Source: Reyranella sp.
Lineage (GTDB): Bacteria > Pseudomonadota > Alphaproteobacteria > Reyranellales > Reyranellaceae
Assembly (NCBI GenBank): GCA_029946105.1
Contig: JAQSDW010000002.1
Span: 1 to 64,000 of the forward strand
DNA length: 64,000 bases
Direction of reading: 5' to 3'
The notes below the pieces were generated by a model. That model was not told where the DNA came from, ran no database searches, and saw only the letters and a program-made list of their open reading frames with translations. Both the position numbers and the translations under genes were made by a program. Shown in pieces: positions 17,808-26,715 of this stretch. Position 1 is the stretch's first letter, and the number at the start of each line of letters is the position of its first letter.

Positions 17808-18929
17808 CTATCCGCGGTAGTAGGCATGTTTGACGAAGGGCATCGGCACGATCTCGGCCGGCACCGGCTTGCCGCGCACGACGAGTTCGACCTTGGTGCC
17901 GTTTGAAGACTGGCTGCGTTCGACGTAGCCCATGGCGATGGCGCGGCCGAGGGTAGGCGCAAAGCCGCCCGACGTGACGATGCCCACGACCTTGCCGCCA
18001 ATCGCGATCTCCGCGCCTTCGCGCGCGATCGCCTTTCCCTCAGGCAGCAGGCCGACGCGCTTGCGCGGTGAACCCTCGGCGATCTGCTTCTGGACGACCG
18101 CGGCGCCGGGGAAGCCACCCTGGAGGCGGCGTTCCTTGCCGATGCTCCACAGCAGGACTGCCTCGACCGGCGTCGTGGTGGTGTCGATGTCGTGGCCGTA
18201 GAGGCAGAGGCCCGCTTCCAGCCGAAGCGAATCGCGGGCGCCGAGCCCGATCGGCTTCACCTCGGGGTGCGCCAGCAGCTTGCGCGCGATCGGGTCGGCG
18301 GCATCGGCCGGCGTCGAAATCTCGTAGCCGTCGCAGCCGGTGTAGCCCGAGCGCGTGACGTAGCAGCGGGCGCCCTCGATCATGACGAAGGCGCCGGTCA
18401 TGAACTTCATCTCCGCGACCTGCGGCGCGAAGCGCGACAACACGGTCACCGCCTGCGGGCCCTGCAACGCCAAGAGCCCGCGGGAAAACATCGGCTCGAT
18501 CTCGCAGGAAGACGAAAGCCCAGCCTGGATATGCGCCAGGTCGGCATCCTTGCAGGCCGCGTTCACGACCAGCTGCAGGTGATCGCCAGTGCTGGTCACC
18601 ATCAGATCGTCTGTTATACCGCCAGCGTCGTTGGTGAACTGCGTATAACGCTGCTGGCCCGGCGCCAGGCCCGCGATATCGCCCGGCACCAGCGTCTCGA
18701 GCGCCTTGGCCGCGTTGTGACCAGCCTTGGCGGTGAGGCGCACCTGGCCCATGTGCGAGACATCGAACAGGCCACAGGCGTTCCGCGTCTGCGCATGCTC
18801 GACCAGAATGCCGGTCGGGTACTGCACCGGCATTTCATAACCGGCGAACGGCACGAGGCGCGCGCCAAGCTCTTTATGCAGCGCATGCAACGGCGTGCGC
18901 TTCAGGGGGCCGGCTGGGACTTCGGTCAA
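17808..18929 (-). CDS. gcvT: Glycine cleavage system aminomethyltransferase
   Basis: Product of about 373 aa, the T-protein that transfers the methylene unit from lipoyl-GcvH to tetrahydrofolate. It has YPTGILVEHAQTRNACGLFDVSHM at the N-terminal folate region and the usual domain order. No ATG exists before the conserved region. The best start is TTG at 18929 with CGGAG six bases upstream; the track TTG at 18965 lies nearer the riboswitch with no ribosome-binding site. A weak start codon placed just after the riboswitch fits control at translation or at read-through. Confidence 0.95.
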   Translation of the reverse strand: MTEVPAGPLKRTPLHALHKELGARLVPFAGYEMPVQYPTGILVEHAQTRNACGLFDVSHMGQVRLTAKAGHNAAKALETLVPGDIAGLAPGQQRYTQFTNDAGGITDDLMVTSTGDHLQLVVNAACKDADLAHIQAGLSSSCEIEPMFSRGLLALQGPQAVTVLSRFAPQVAEMKFMTGAFVMIEGARCYVTRSGYTGCDGYEISTPADAADPIARKLLAHPEVKPIGLGARDSLRLEAGLCLYGHDIDTTTTPVEAVLLWSIGKERRLQGGFPGAAVVQKQIAEGSPRKRVGLLPEGKAIAREGAEIAIGGKVVGIVTSGGFAPTLGRAIAMGYVERSQSSNGTKVELVVRGKPVPAEIVPMPFVKHAYYRG

Positions 18930-18978
18930 AAAGATCTCCGTCAGAGTCGCGTTAACACGACGCAAGGACTGCGCCGTT

Positions 18979-19184
18979 CGCGACCCCCTCTGTCCGGAGA
19001 CCTGAAAGATTCGCCGGGGAACTCTCTATGTAGAAGAGTGCCGGCTTACTTCGTCGGTGGGCGTGCGCCAGATGAGGCGCCCGCCACTTTCCAGAGACCC
19101 ATCCTCCTGCGGTCCGTTTGCCTGAGAGTTTCCGGGGCCGGTTGCTCCTTCGGCGCCGCCAAAAGAAAGGCGGTCTCTCCCACA
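18979..19184 (-). promoter_or_regulatory. Tandem glycine riboswitch upstream of gcvT
   Basis: Read on the minus strand, two glycine aptamers lie head to tail. The first runs from GGGAGAGACCGCC through GCCGAAGGAGCAAC to AAACTCTCAGGCAAA and ends near 19110. The second has ACCGACGAAGTAAGCC and AATCTTTCAGGTCTCCGGACAGAGG and ends near 18985. These are the hallmark motifs of the family. A GTCGCG/CGCGAC pairing (18979-18984 with 18946-18951) just before the gcvT ribosome-binding site could be the expression platform. In this family glycine binding normally turns on the cleavage operon. Confidence 0.93.
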
Positions 19185-19490
19185 GGGATCGTCTGGGTGA
19201 TCAGACCATAGGCGGTGACCTTCTGGCCGTCACGCGCAAAGGCCGCGACATGGGACATTTTTCCGGACGCTAAGGCGCGAGCCCAATGTCGCGGTGCATC
19301 CACTCCAAACCGTTGATCCGCCGCGCGATTGGCGGCTCTCCCCGCGGCGGCCGATGTCCCGCCGAACGGGACATTTTCAAATTGCCATTCTCTGCCGCGA
19401 CAGGCCTCAAAGAGATCGCGACGGAAGGCACAGGCTTGTTCATAAGTGTTATCCTACCTAATAAGACGATTGGCGTCAATGAGATTCTTC
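19185..19490. other. Intergenic region with ATGTCCCG palindrome
   Basis: No convincing gene. A hairpin ATGTCCCG-CCGAA-CGGGACAT at 19354-19374 followed by TTT on the plus strand could be a weak terminator or an operator. The promoter for the glycine riboswitch transcript must lie here on the minus strand but I cannot place it. The ORFs of 85 and 80 aa across this stretch overlap the riboswitch or have no family resemblance. Confidence 0.4.
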
Positions 19491-19536
19491 TTGAAATTGA
19501 GTGATTGTTCACTTAATAAATGAGCGCTCGCTCATT
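19491..19536 (+). promoter_or_regulatory. Promoter with two operator palindromes upstream of the TetR region
   Basis: TTGAAA (19491-19496), a 17-bp spacer and TAATAA (19514-19519) make a strong promoter. The spacer holds the palindrome AGTGA-TTGT-TCACT (19500-19513). The sequence right after the -10 box is the perfect palindrome AATGAGCG-CT-CGCTCATT (19519-19536). Both look like TetR-type operators. Occupancy of either would block RNA polymerase. Confidence 0.65.
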
Positions 19537-19550
19537 CCATGGAGGTTCAC

Positions 19551-19742
19551 ATGCTGATCCATCGTGCCTTTACCGAGTTCCTGACCCTGCAAAGCGAGGC
19601 CGCGCCCTCCGCCGTCGCGTTCGACTGGGTGATCGATTGGCGCTGGTTCTGCGAGGGATCGGACGAAGGCGCTTTAACAAGTGAGCGCTCCCTCATAGAG
19701 TGCCCGACATGGGCAAAGCCGAGGATACCAAGGCACGGATAG
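19551..19742 (+). CDS. Small hypothetical protein upstream of tetR
   Basis: An ORF of 63 aa begins at ATG 19551 with a near-perfect GGAGG five bases upstream, directly behind the operator-controlled promoter. The first 45 or so codons have the high GC3 of real genes here, with Trp/Phe-rich AFDWVIDWRWFCEG. After about 19670 the codon use changes and the frame runs over the second operator into tetR. It could be a small protein, a leader ORF, or the 5' end of a gene truncated by a rearrangement. No family is recognised. Confidence 0.4.
   Translation: MLIHRAFTEFLTLQSEAAPSAVAFDWVIDWRWFCEGSDEGALTSERSLIECPTWAKPRIPRHG
19682..19695 (+). promoter_or_regulatory. Second TetR-type operator directly before tetR
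   Basis: TGAGCGCTCCCTCA (19682-19695) is a near-copy of the TGAGCGCTCGCTCA core at 19521-19534, with one change. It ends 13 bp before the tetR ATG, suggesting autoregulation. Confidence 0.6.
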
Positions 19743-20284
19743 AGCGCGCGGCGCTGGTGCTGTTCGTCGCGCGCAGCGTGGCGGAGACGACGACACGGGA
19801 GATCGCGCTCGCGGCCTCGATCGCCGAGGGCACGATCTACCGCCACTTCCCTAGCAAGGAGCAGTTGGCGCTCGACCTTTTCCTGCGCCATCACCGGGCC
19901 CTGGCCGAGGCGCTGGATGCGGCACAGCACCCGCACAAGGACCTGGCGGGAAAGATCGAGGCCATCGTGCGCTGCTACTGCGACTGGGCCGACCGCGACT
20001 GGACCCTGTTCGCCTACCACCTGCTCAACCAGCATTCGTTCCTGATCCAGGTTCCCGACGGCACGCCCAATCCGGTGGACGTGGTGCGCGAGGTGATCGA
20101 TCAGGCAATGAAGGCGGGCGAGATCCCCCGGCGCGACATCGACCTCGCGGCGGCCTCGACGATCGGCGTCGTCTTGCAGGCCGCGACTTACAAGGTCTAT
20201 GGCCGCTTCGAGGGGCCGCTCTCGGACCATGTCCGCTTCTTCGCCGATGCCGCCTCGGCAGTGCTGGCGGTCAGGGAAAAATAA
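19709..20284 (+). CDS. TetR/AcrR family transcriptional regulator
   Basis: Product of 191 aa from ATG 19709; the track starts at GTG 19700. The N-terminal helix-turn-helix reads TTTREIALAASIAEGTIYRHFPSKEQL, a textbook TetR DNA-binding domain. The rest is an all-helical ligand domain of unknown specificity. The only nearby candidates for control are its own gene, the small ORF at 19551 and perhaps the YciI/sigma pair downstream. Confidence 0.93.
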   Translation: MGKAEDTKARIERAALVLFVARSVAETTTREIALAASIAEGTIYRHFPSKEQLALDLFLRHHRALAEALDAAQHPHKDLAGKIEAIVRCYCDWADRDWTLFAYHLLNQHSFLIQVPDGTPNPVDVVREVIDQAMKAGEIPRRDIDLAAASTIGVVLQAATYKVYGRFEGPLSDHVRFFADAASAVLAVREK

Positions 20285-20388
20285 ATCGCCAGCGCCAGTC
20301 GATCCGCCCAGGGCCGGTTCGACGACTTAAATGAGCGGGACAGTCCGCGGCGACGGCGCCGGCGGCTCGCCTCACGAGGAGTTTGGAA

Positions 20389-20745
20389 ATGCGCTTCATG
20401 TATATCGTCACGTCACCCCATCGGACCCCCCCGACGCCCGCCTTCATGGAGGCGGTCGGCAAGCTCGCCGACCGCGAAATCAAGGCCGGCCGGATGATCG
20501 ACAACGGCGGCCTGATGCCGCTCTCCACCGGCGCCCGGGTCCAGATCAAGGACGGCCAGCTCAGCGTCGTCGACGGCCCCTTCATCGAGGCCAAGGAGGT
20601 CATCGGCGGCTACGCCATCTTCGAGCTGTCGGACAAGGATGAGGCCATGGCGATGGCGAAGGAGTTCATGCAGCTCCACAAGGACTACATGCCAGGCTGG
20701 GAAGGCACATGCGAACTTCGCGCCTTCGCCTCTCCCGCCCACTGA
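20389..20745 (+). CDS. YciI family (DGPF domain) protein
   Basis: Product of 118 aa from ATG 20389 with GAGGA upstream. The DGPF signature is present in VVDGPFIEAKEVIGGYAIFEL. Proteins of this type are typically encoded beside ECF42 sigma factors, as here (the sigma gene begins 17 bp downstream). Their biochemical role is not settled; they may signal to the sigma factor. Confidence 0.93.
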   Translation: MRFMYIVTSPHRTPPTPAFMEAVGKLADREIKAGRMIDNGGLMPLSTGARVQIKDGQLSVVDGPFIEAKEVIGGYAIFELSDKDEAMAMAKEFMQLHKDYMPGWEGTCELRAFASPAH

Positions 20746-20761
20746 GGCTGGGCCTCGGCGG

Positions 20762-22039
20762 GTGCCGTCGGCGGCCCGGACGGCCGCCGACGCCCATCGC
20801 GCGATCCTGGCCATCTGGCGGATCGAGCAGCCCAGGCTGATCACCAGCCTGGCGAGAATGCTGCGCGATGTGCCGCTGGCCGAGGAATTGACCCAGGAAG
20901 CCCTGTTGGCCGCCCTCGAACAGTGGCCTCAGGGCGTTCCGGAAAAACCCGGCGCCTGGCTGATGACGACCGCGCGGCGCAGGGCCGTCGATCATCTGCG
21001 CCGGGGCAGGATGCTCGAGCGCAAGCACGAGCTCGTGGCCCTCGACCTGGAACAGCAGCAGCAGGCCATGCCGGATTTCGACTCCGCCCTGGACGACGAC
21101 ATCGGCGACGAGATGCTCCGGCTGATCTTCACCGCTTGCCATCCGCGCCTGCCGCGCGAAGCCCGCACGGCGCTGGCGCTCAGGATGATCTGCGGCCTCA
21201 CGACCGATGAGATCGCCCGGGCCTTCCTGCTGCCCGACGCCACGATCGCCCAGCGCATCGTGCGCGCCAAGCGGACCCTGTCGGACTCGGGGCTGGCCTA
21301 CGAAACGCCGCGCGGCGAGGAACTTTCGCAGCGGCTGTCCTCGGTGCTGGAGGTCGTCTACCTCATCTTCAACGAAGGCTACACGGCGGCGCGCGGCGAG
21401 GACTGGCTGCGCCCGCAACTCTGCAACGAGGCGCTGCGCATGGGCCGCGTGCTCACCGCCATCGCGCCGCACGAGCCCGAAGCGCATGGCCTGCTGGCCC
21501 TAATGGAGCTGAACGCCTCGCGTACGGTGGCACGCACCGACGCCACGGGCGAGCCGATCCTCCTGCTCGACCAGAACCGCGCGCTGTGGGACCGGTTCCA
21601 GATCCGGCGCGGCCTGCAGGCGCTCGACCTCGCGCGCAAGCTCGGCGGCGCCGGCGGCTTCTACGTGCTTCAGGCGGCCATCATCGCCTGCCACGCGCTC
21701 GCGCCAGCGGCGGTCGACACCGATTGGGCACGCATCGCCGCACTCTACGCAGAGCTTGCTGCGGTCATGCCCTCGCCCATCGTCGAACTCAATCGCGCGG
21801 TGGCAGTCGGCATGGCCGAGGGCCCGGAAGCGGGGCTATCGATCGTCGACCGGCTCGTGGGCGAGCCCGCGCTGAAAACCTATCACCTGCTGCCGGGTGT
21901 TCGTGGCGACCTGCTCCAAAAGCTCGGCCGCCACGAAGAAGCGCGTGCCGCCTTCGAAGCGGCCGCCGCGCTGGCCGGCAACAAGCGCGACCAGGAGCTG
22001 ATGAAGCGGCGCGCCGCAGCGGCAGTGAAAGAGCAGTAG
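20762..22039 (+). CDS. ECF42-type RNA polymerase sigma factor with C-terminal TPR-like domain
   Basis: Product of about 425 aa from GTG 20762; the track start at 20639 overlaps the YciI gene in another frame. Sigma region 2 is in the first 100 residues (LAEELTQEALLAALEQWP, TTARRRAVDHLRR). Region 4 follows at about 145-200 (LRMICGLTTDEIARAFLLPDATIAQRI). A long helical extension to the end resembles the TPR domain of ECF42 factors. No anti-sigma gene is adjacent; this group is thought to be controlled through its own extension and the DGPF partner. Confidence 0.9.
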   Translation: MPSAARTAADAHRAILAIWRIEQPRLITSLARMLRDVPLAEELTQEALLAALEQWPQGVPEKPGAWLMTTARRRAVDHLRRGRMLERKHELVALDLEQQQQAMPDFDSALDDDIGDEMLRLIFTACHPRLPREARTALALRMICGLTTDEIARAFLLPDATIAQRIVRAKRTLSDSGLAYETPRGEELSQRLSSVLEVVYLIFNEGYTAARGEDWLRPQLCNEALRMGRVLTAIAPHEPEAHGLLALMELNASRTVARTDATGEPILLLDQNRALWDRFQIRRGLQALDLARKLGGAGGFYVLQAAIIACHALAPAAVDTDWARIAALYAELAAVMPSPIVELNRAVAVGMAEGPEAGLSIVDRLVGEPALKTYHLLPGVRGDLLQKLGRHEEARAAFEAAAALAGNKRDQELMKRRAAAAVKEQ

Positions 22040-22124
22040 CGCTGGGTGCACACCGCCAGCGAATGCTGCGCTGGAAAGAAACGCGCAGACATAACGATGA
22101 GACGGCGATCTCGGGCCTGATCCT

Positions 22125-22496
22125 TCACGCGCCGACGTAGACGAAGGCTTCCTGCCCCGACTTCAGCGTGACGGCGATGCGCTTGTAGTCCGAGACCTCG
22201 TAGGTGTCGGCGGCGGCGAGTTCGGCCGGCGTGATCCGGAAGACGACGCCCGATACTTCGTCGGCCGCGTTACCGGAAGGCCGCGCCATGAAATGGTGGG
22301 TCTTGCCGCTGGTCTTCACGACCTCGGCGTCCTTGATCTCGAACAGCGACGTGGCGTAGCCCGGCAGCGCATCGGCGCGGCCTTCGAGCAGACGGCCGAA
22401 TGTCGCGAGCTGGACTTCGTCCTGCTGCAGCGTGCCGTAGGAGAAGAGCCAGACGCTGGCGTACTCGACCGAGTTGGTGGCCATGTTGGTGGCCAC
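22125..22496 (-). CDS. Gamma-glutamylcyclotransferase-like (AIG2) family protein
   Basis: Product of 123 aa from GTG 22496, or 119 from ATG 22484. GAGGG upstream fits the GTG better. The family substrate loop FSYGTLQ is near the N-terminus and the small barrel continues to the end. Some members cyclise gamma-glutamyl peptides; many have unknown substrates. It follows the Fe-S oxidoreductase gene by 5 bp and is the last gene of that operon. Confidence 0.85.
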   Translation of the reverse strand: MATNMATNSVEYASVWLFSYGTLQQDEVQLATFGRLLEGRADALPGYATSLFEIKDAEVVKTSGKTHHFMARPSGNAADEVSGVVFRITPAELAAADTYEVSDYKRIAVTLKSGQEAFVYVGA

Positions 22497-22501
22497 GCCC
22501 G

Positions 22502-23842
22502 TCAGCCCTCTCTCGCCAGCGCCGTGAAGGCCTGGGCGAAGGCTTCGCGCGAGCCGGCGAGGCCGGTCTCGTCGAAAATGTCGGCGGTGAGCGACTGCAC
22601 CGAGGCTTCGTCGACACGCACGCCGTTGCCGGTGAGGAACGTGCGCGCCGCCGTCACGGCCTCGTCCATCGCGCCGCCCGCCTTGTAGAGACGGTAGTAG
22701 TCGGGATGGCCGCCGCGGCCCAGTGCCTCGGCAATCACGTCGGTGAAGTTCACCACCTTAAGCGGGTAGACGGCTTCGGCACCGGCCAGCGCGCGATGGC
22801 AGGAATGGTACATGGTGACGATGGTGTCGGCGCCCGCCGCGATGGCGCCTTCGGCCAGTGCGCGATGGATCGCCTGCTCGCGGCCCTTGAACTTGGCCGC
22901 CTGGCCACCGCAGGCATAGGAGAAGCCCGAATCCTGCACCAGCTCGACCAGTTCGAGGTTGGGCACGGCGCTCAGGAGCTTGCGGATGCTGTCGACCGTG
23001 GCGCCGATGCCGAGATGCTCGTGGATCACCACGCGCCGCTTCGGCTGATCGACGAAGCGCGTCTTCAGCGTCTCGAGGTTGGCGGCGAGGAATTCGCTGA
23101 TGTGACCGAGATCGAAGAACGGCTCCTCGACGTCCTTCTCCAGCTCGTCGAAATTCTTGGTGCAGGTCGGGCACCAGGTCAGCACTTTCGAGGCGCCGGA
23201 CTGGCCGAAGCGCTGGAAGGTGCGATGGCCCATGCGCTCGTAGGTCGGCAGGTCGGCTTCCTGGAATTGGTAGACGCCGCAGCAGTGGGCGGTGCCGCCG
23301 ACGACGTCGAAATCGAGTTCGAGCGCGTCGAGGATGTCCATGACGTTGAGCACGATGTGCGGCGTGCGCAGCACGTTGCAGCCGGTATAGAACAGGATCT
23401 CGGCGGTCCGTCGCTCGGCCGGCTCGAGGATCTTCTTCAGCGTCTCCGACGGAAGCTGCATGGAGGCCAGCAGCCGCACCGCCTGCGCCATGTGGCGGAA
23501 CCGGCCGGCGGCATTGGCCGCCCCCACCTCGCGCGGCCGCGCCGCGTTCAGCGCCTTCATCTTGGCGATGGTCACCCACTGGCGGACGTTGATCTTCTCG
23601 GGACAGGCGTCGGTACAGCGGGCGCTGCCGTCGCAGGCGTTCAGCCATTTCTGCAGGCCGTCCGCCGCGGGGCCGCCGTCGAGCGTGAGAGCCAGCAGTT
23701 CGCCCACGCGGGCTTTCGCCTCGCCGGGGTCGAGCCCGATCTCGCGCGCCGTCGGGCAGACCTCGAAGCATTTGCCGCAGCCCGTGCAGCGATCGGCGGC
23801 CTCGGCCGCCAACGCTTCCAGCCTGTCGGCATAGGCGCTCAT
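22502..23842 (-). CDS. (Fe-S)-binding oxidoreductase, GlpC/HdrD-like
   Basis: Product of 446 aa. The N-terminal ferredoxin part has CTGCGKCFEVCP and a second Cys group CDGSARCTDACP, which lacks the regular CxxCxxC spacing. Two cysteine-rich CCG-type domains follow, with HCCGVYQFQEADLP, WCPTCTKN, YACGGQ and YHSCH. The family passes electrons between a quinone or thiol partner and a dehydrogenase; the partner is unknown. Its start overlaps the lipoprotein stop (ATGA). Confidence 0.87.
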   Translation of the reverse strand: MSAYADRLEALAAEAADRCTGCGKCFEVCPTAREIGLDPGEAKARVGELLALTLDGGPAADGLQKWLNACDGSARCTDACPEKINVRQWVTIAKMKALNAARPREVGAANAAGRFRHMAQAVRLLASMQLPSETLKKILEPAERRTAEILFYTGCNVLRTPHIVLNVMDILDALELDFDVVGGTAHCCGVYQFQEADLPTYERMGHRTFQRFGQSGASKVLTWCPTCTKNFDELEKDVEEPFFDLGHISEFLAANLETLKTRFVDQPKRRVVIHEHLGIGATVDSIRKLLSAVPNLELVELVQDSGFSYACGGQAAKFKGREQAIHRALAEGAIAAGADTIVTMYHSCHRALAGAEAVYPLKVVNFTDVIAEALGRGGHPDYYRLYKAGGAMDEAVTAARTFLTGNGVRVDEASVQSLTADIFDETGLAGSREAFAQAFTALAREG

Positions 23843-24375
23843 CGACCGCCTGCCCGCCGGTTGTAGTTGAGCTCCTCCAGGCTGGGCTTCAGGCCCACGG
23901 CAATGCGGTAGCCGGTCAGATCGCTGATCTGGCCGAACGGCAGGCTCAACGACAGCTCCTCCTGCGACTCACCGCGGGGGTTGGCGGCCGACAGCTTGAA
24001 ACCGGCGGTGAAGTCCTGGCCCTGCACTACCCTGCCGGTGCCGTCGATCACGCGCACGAAGTACGGCACCTGCGTCGTGCCGGCCGTCACCGCGGGGCCG
24101 GCCGAGGCGGAGACGATCATCGCCAGGGTGACGTCGATCGCCTTGGAGCCGAGCTTGCACGATGAGCCCGCCTTGACGAGCACCGCCTCGTAGGCGATGT
24201 CGCGCGGATCGCGGCCTGGGCCATCCTTGAAGTGGGTGATGCGGCCGGCATCCTGCACCGTGAGCGGCGGCGGGCAGACGAACGACGGGGGCGCCGGGCC
24301 GCCACCGCAGCTTCCGAGAGCAAGGGCAAGGGCCAGCGCCGCCGACCCGCGAACAGCGAATTTTCCGAGGGTCAT
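23839..24375 (-). CDS. Putative lipoprotein of unknown function
   Basis: Product of 178 aa from ATG 24375; the track ORF reads further upstream through the CDGSH gene. The signal peptide ends in a lipobox, ALGSCGGG, so it should be lipid-anchored and face the periplasm. The mature part is a beta-rich domain with VPYFVRVIDGTGRVVQGQDF. No family is recognised. It overlaps both neighbours by 4 bp, so its production is tied to two Fe-S proteins. Confidence 0.8.
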   Translation of the reverse strand: MTLGKFAVRGSAALALALALGSCGGGPAPPSFVCPPPLTVQDAGRITHFKDGPGRDPRDIAYEAVLVKAGSSCKLGSKAIDVTLAMIVSASAGPAVTAGTTQVPYFVRVIDGTGRVVQGQDFTAGFKLSAANPRGESQEELSLSLPFGQISDLTGYRIAVGLKPSLEELNYNRRAGGR

Positions 24376-24614
24376 GGCAGGTTCTTGTGGGTTCCGTCGC
24401 ACAGGGGCTTCTTGGTCGAATGCTTGCAGGCACACATCCAATAATCGCCCGACTTTTCGGCCGTGTATTTCATCGGCGAGAAGCTGCCGCCCTTGTGGCT
24501 GCCGTCGCAGAATGGCTGGCTCTTGCTCATTCCGCAGGCGCACCACCAATAGTCCTTGCCTGCTTCGAGCGCCACCTTGGCCGGCACTCTGGCCGCGACA
24601 ACCGGCTCGGTCAT
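24372..24614 (-). CDS. CDGSH iron-sulfur domain protein (two CDGSH motifs)
   Basis: Product of 80 aa with two complete 2Fe-2S CDGSH-type sites: CACGMSKSQPFCDGSH and CACKHSTKKPLCDGTH. Each gives three Cys and one His ligand. Small bacterial double-CDGSH proteins are redox or Fe-S carriers in the cytosol. It is the first gene of a four-gene operon with ATGA overlaps and is divergent from ispH. Confidence 0.95.
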   Translation of the reverse strand: MTEPVVAARVPAKVALEAGKDYWWCACGMSKSQPFCDGSHKGGSFSPMKYTAEKSGDYWMCACKHSTKKPLCDGTHKNLP

Positions 24615-24748
24615 GTTGCTTTCCCCGCTGCGGCGGCTTTGTTACGGTGCCGCGCCAATCCGTTGTCATCGATTCTTGAGGGCGGACTCTAGGCAATGGT
24701 CCGCAGACCTGCAAGCGAGCGGGTCGGCATCCCGAAGAACGAATTCTC

Positions 24749-25714
24749 ATGGCCGCGTTGAAAAAGCCGCTCACGATCCTGCTCGCCAGCCCGCGCGGCT
24801 TCTGCGCCGGCGTCGACCGCGCCATCCAGATCGTGGAACGCGCGATCGAGCGCTATGGCCGGCCGGTCTATGTCCGCCACGAAATCGTCCACAATCGCTA
24901 CGTGGTCGAAAATCTCGAGGCCAAGGGTGCAATTTTCGTCGACGAACTCGCCGAAGTGCCCGACGACCGCCCGGTGGTGTTCTCGGCGCACGGCGTGCCA
25001 AAGGCCGTGCCGGCCGAGGCCGGCCGACGCAACCTGCTCTATGTCGACGCCACCTGCCCGCTGGTCTCCAAGGTCCACCGCGAGGCCGAGCGCCACCACG
25101 AGTCGAGGCGCCGCGTCGTGCTGATCGGTCATGCCGGCCATCCGGAAGTGATCGGCACCATGGGCCAGCTTCCGCCCGGCGCGGTCCTGCTGGTCGAGAA
25201 CGTGGCCCAGGTCGAGGCGCTCGAAGTGGCCGATCCGCTCAACCTCGCCTATGCCACGCAGACCACGCTGTCGGTCGACGACACGACCGAGATCGTGGCA
25301 GCACTCCGCCGCCGGTTTCCCGCCATCCAGGGGCCGAAGATGGAGGACATCTGCTACGCCACCACCAATCGCCAGGCCGCCGTGAAGGCGATCGCCGGAC
25401 GCTGCGACGCGCTGGTGGTGATCGGGGCGCCCAACTCGTCGAACTCGATGCGACTGGTCGAGGTCGCGGCGAATTACGGCTGCGCGAAATCCCGCCTGGT
25501 GCAGCGCGCCGTCGATATGGACTGGGCGTGGCTGGATGCAGGGTGGTCGGACGGGCCGCGGCGGCTCGGCATCACCGCCGGCGCCTCGGCGCCCGAACTG
25601 CTGGTCGACGAACTGATCGAGGCCTGCCGCGCGCGCTACGACGTCACCGTCGAGGAAGTGCGCACGACCGAGGAAAACGTCGTCTTCAAGCTGCCGCGGC
25701 TGCTTGTGGCATGA
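24749..25714 (+). CDS. ispH: 4-Hydroxy-3-methylbut-2-enyl diphosphate reductase
   Basis: Product of 321 aa. This 4Fe-4S enzyme makes IPP and DMAPP, the last step of the MEP pathway. Cluster Cys residues are seen in [22 protein letters not shown] and CYATTNRQ, and the diphosphate-binding SSNS motif is present. It lies 17 bp before thrB and probably shares its transcript. Confidence 0.98.
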   Translation: MAALKKPLTILLASPRGFCAGVDRAIQIVERAIERYGRPVYVRHEIVHNRYVVENLEAKGAIFVDELAEVPDDRPVVFSAHGVPKAVPAEAGRRNLLYVDATCPLVSKVHREAERHHESRRRVVLIGHAGHPEVIGTMGQLPPGAVLLVENVAQVEALEVADPLNLAYATQTTLSVDDTTEIVAALRRRFPAIQGPKMEDICYATTNRQAAVKAIAGRCDALVVIGAPNSSNSMRLVEVAANYGCAKSRLVQRAVDMDWAWLDAGWSDGPRRLGITAGASAPELLVDELIEACRARYDVTVEEVRTTEENVVFKLPRLLVA

Positions 25715-25731
25715 TGTGCCGGTGAGCTGAG

Positions 25732-26691
25732 ATGGCAGTCTATACCGAAGTCGGCGAAGCCGAGCTCGACGCGTTCCTGGCCGACTACGACATCGGCGAG
25801 GCCGAGGCGCTGAAGGGCGTGGCCGAGGGCGTCGAGAATTCCAACTACCTGCTGACCACGACCAAGGGTCAATACTTCCTCACGCTCTACGAAAAGCGCG
25901 TCGACCCGAGGGACCTGCCGTTCTTCCTCGGCCTGCTCGACCATCTGGCGGCGCGCGGCATCAATTGTCCCAAGCCGATCCACGGCCGCGACGGCCAGGC
26001 GATCCGCGGACTGGCAGGCAAGCCGGCAGCGGTCACGACCTTCCTGCATGGCCTGTGGCCACGCCGGATCGGTGTCCAGCACTGCGGTCCGATCGGCCGC
26101 GCCCTGGCCGAGCTGCATCTCGCCGGCCGCGACTTCGCGATCACGCGGCCGAATGCGCTCTCGGTCGCGGGCTGGCGGCCGCTGTTCGACGGCAGCCGTG
26201 CCCATGCCGATGACGTGGCGCCGGGCCTCGCCCGCGAGCTCGGCTCCGAAATCGATTTCCTCGAAGCCAACTGGCCGCGCGACCTGCCGGCGGGCGTCAT
26301 CCATGCCGATCTCTTCCCCGACAACGTGTTCTTCCTGCACGAGAAGCTGTCGGGCCTGATCGACTTCTATTTCGCCTGCAACGATGCGCTGGTCTACGAC
26401 GTCGCCATCTGCCTCAACGCCTGGTGCTTCGAGCCCGACCGGTCATTCAACACCACCAAGGCACGGGCGATGATCCAGGCCTACGACAGCGTCCGGCCGC
26501 TGAACGACGCCGAGCGCGCGGCCCTGCCGCTGCTGGCACGGGGGGCGGCGCTGCGCTTCCTGCTGACGCGGCTCTACGACTGGCTGCATACGCCAGCCAC
26601 CGCGCTGGTGAAGCGCAAGGACCCGCTCGAATATATCGCCTATCTGCGCTTTCACCGGCGTGCGGCGTCGCTGGCGGACTATGGACTATGA
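25732..26691 (+). CDS. thrB: Homoserine kinase (ThrB type II)
   Basis: Product of 319 aa of the APH-like kinase fold found for homoserine kinase in alphaproteobacteria and pseudomonads. Catalytic loop [11 protein letters not shown] and metal site LIDFYF are both present. It phosphorylates homoserine in threonine synthesis. The order ispH-thrB-rnhA is common in this class and supports the call. Confidence 0.95.
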   Translation: MAVYTEVGEAELDAFLADYDIGEAEALKGVAEGVENSNYLLTTTKGQYFLTLYEKRVDPRDLPFFLGLLDHLAARGINCPKPIHGRDGQAIRGLAGKPAAVTTFLHGLWPRRIGVQHCGPIGRALAELHLAGRDFAITRPNALSVAGWRPLFDGSRAHADDVAPGLARELGSEIDFLEANWPRDLPAGVIHADLFPDNVFFLHEKLSGLIDFYFACNDALVYDVAICLNAWCFEPDRSFNTTKARAMIQAYDSVRPLNDAERAALPLLARGAALRFLLTRLYDWLHTPATALVKRKDPLEYIAYLRFHRRAASLADYGL

Positions 26692-26715
26692 GGGGCGGCC
26701 TATGAGGGGCGAGCG

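Noticed and set aside
19046-19303. 85-aa minus ORF upstream of gcvT
   Set aside because: It runs through both glycine aptamers, so the conserved RNA explains the sequence; no protein family resemblance.
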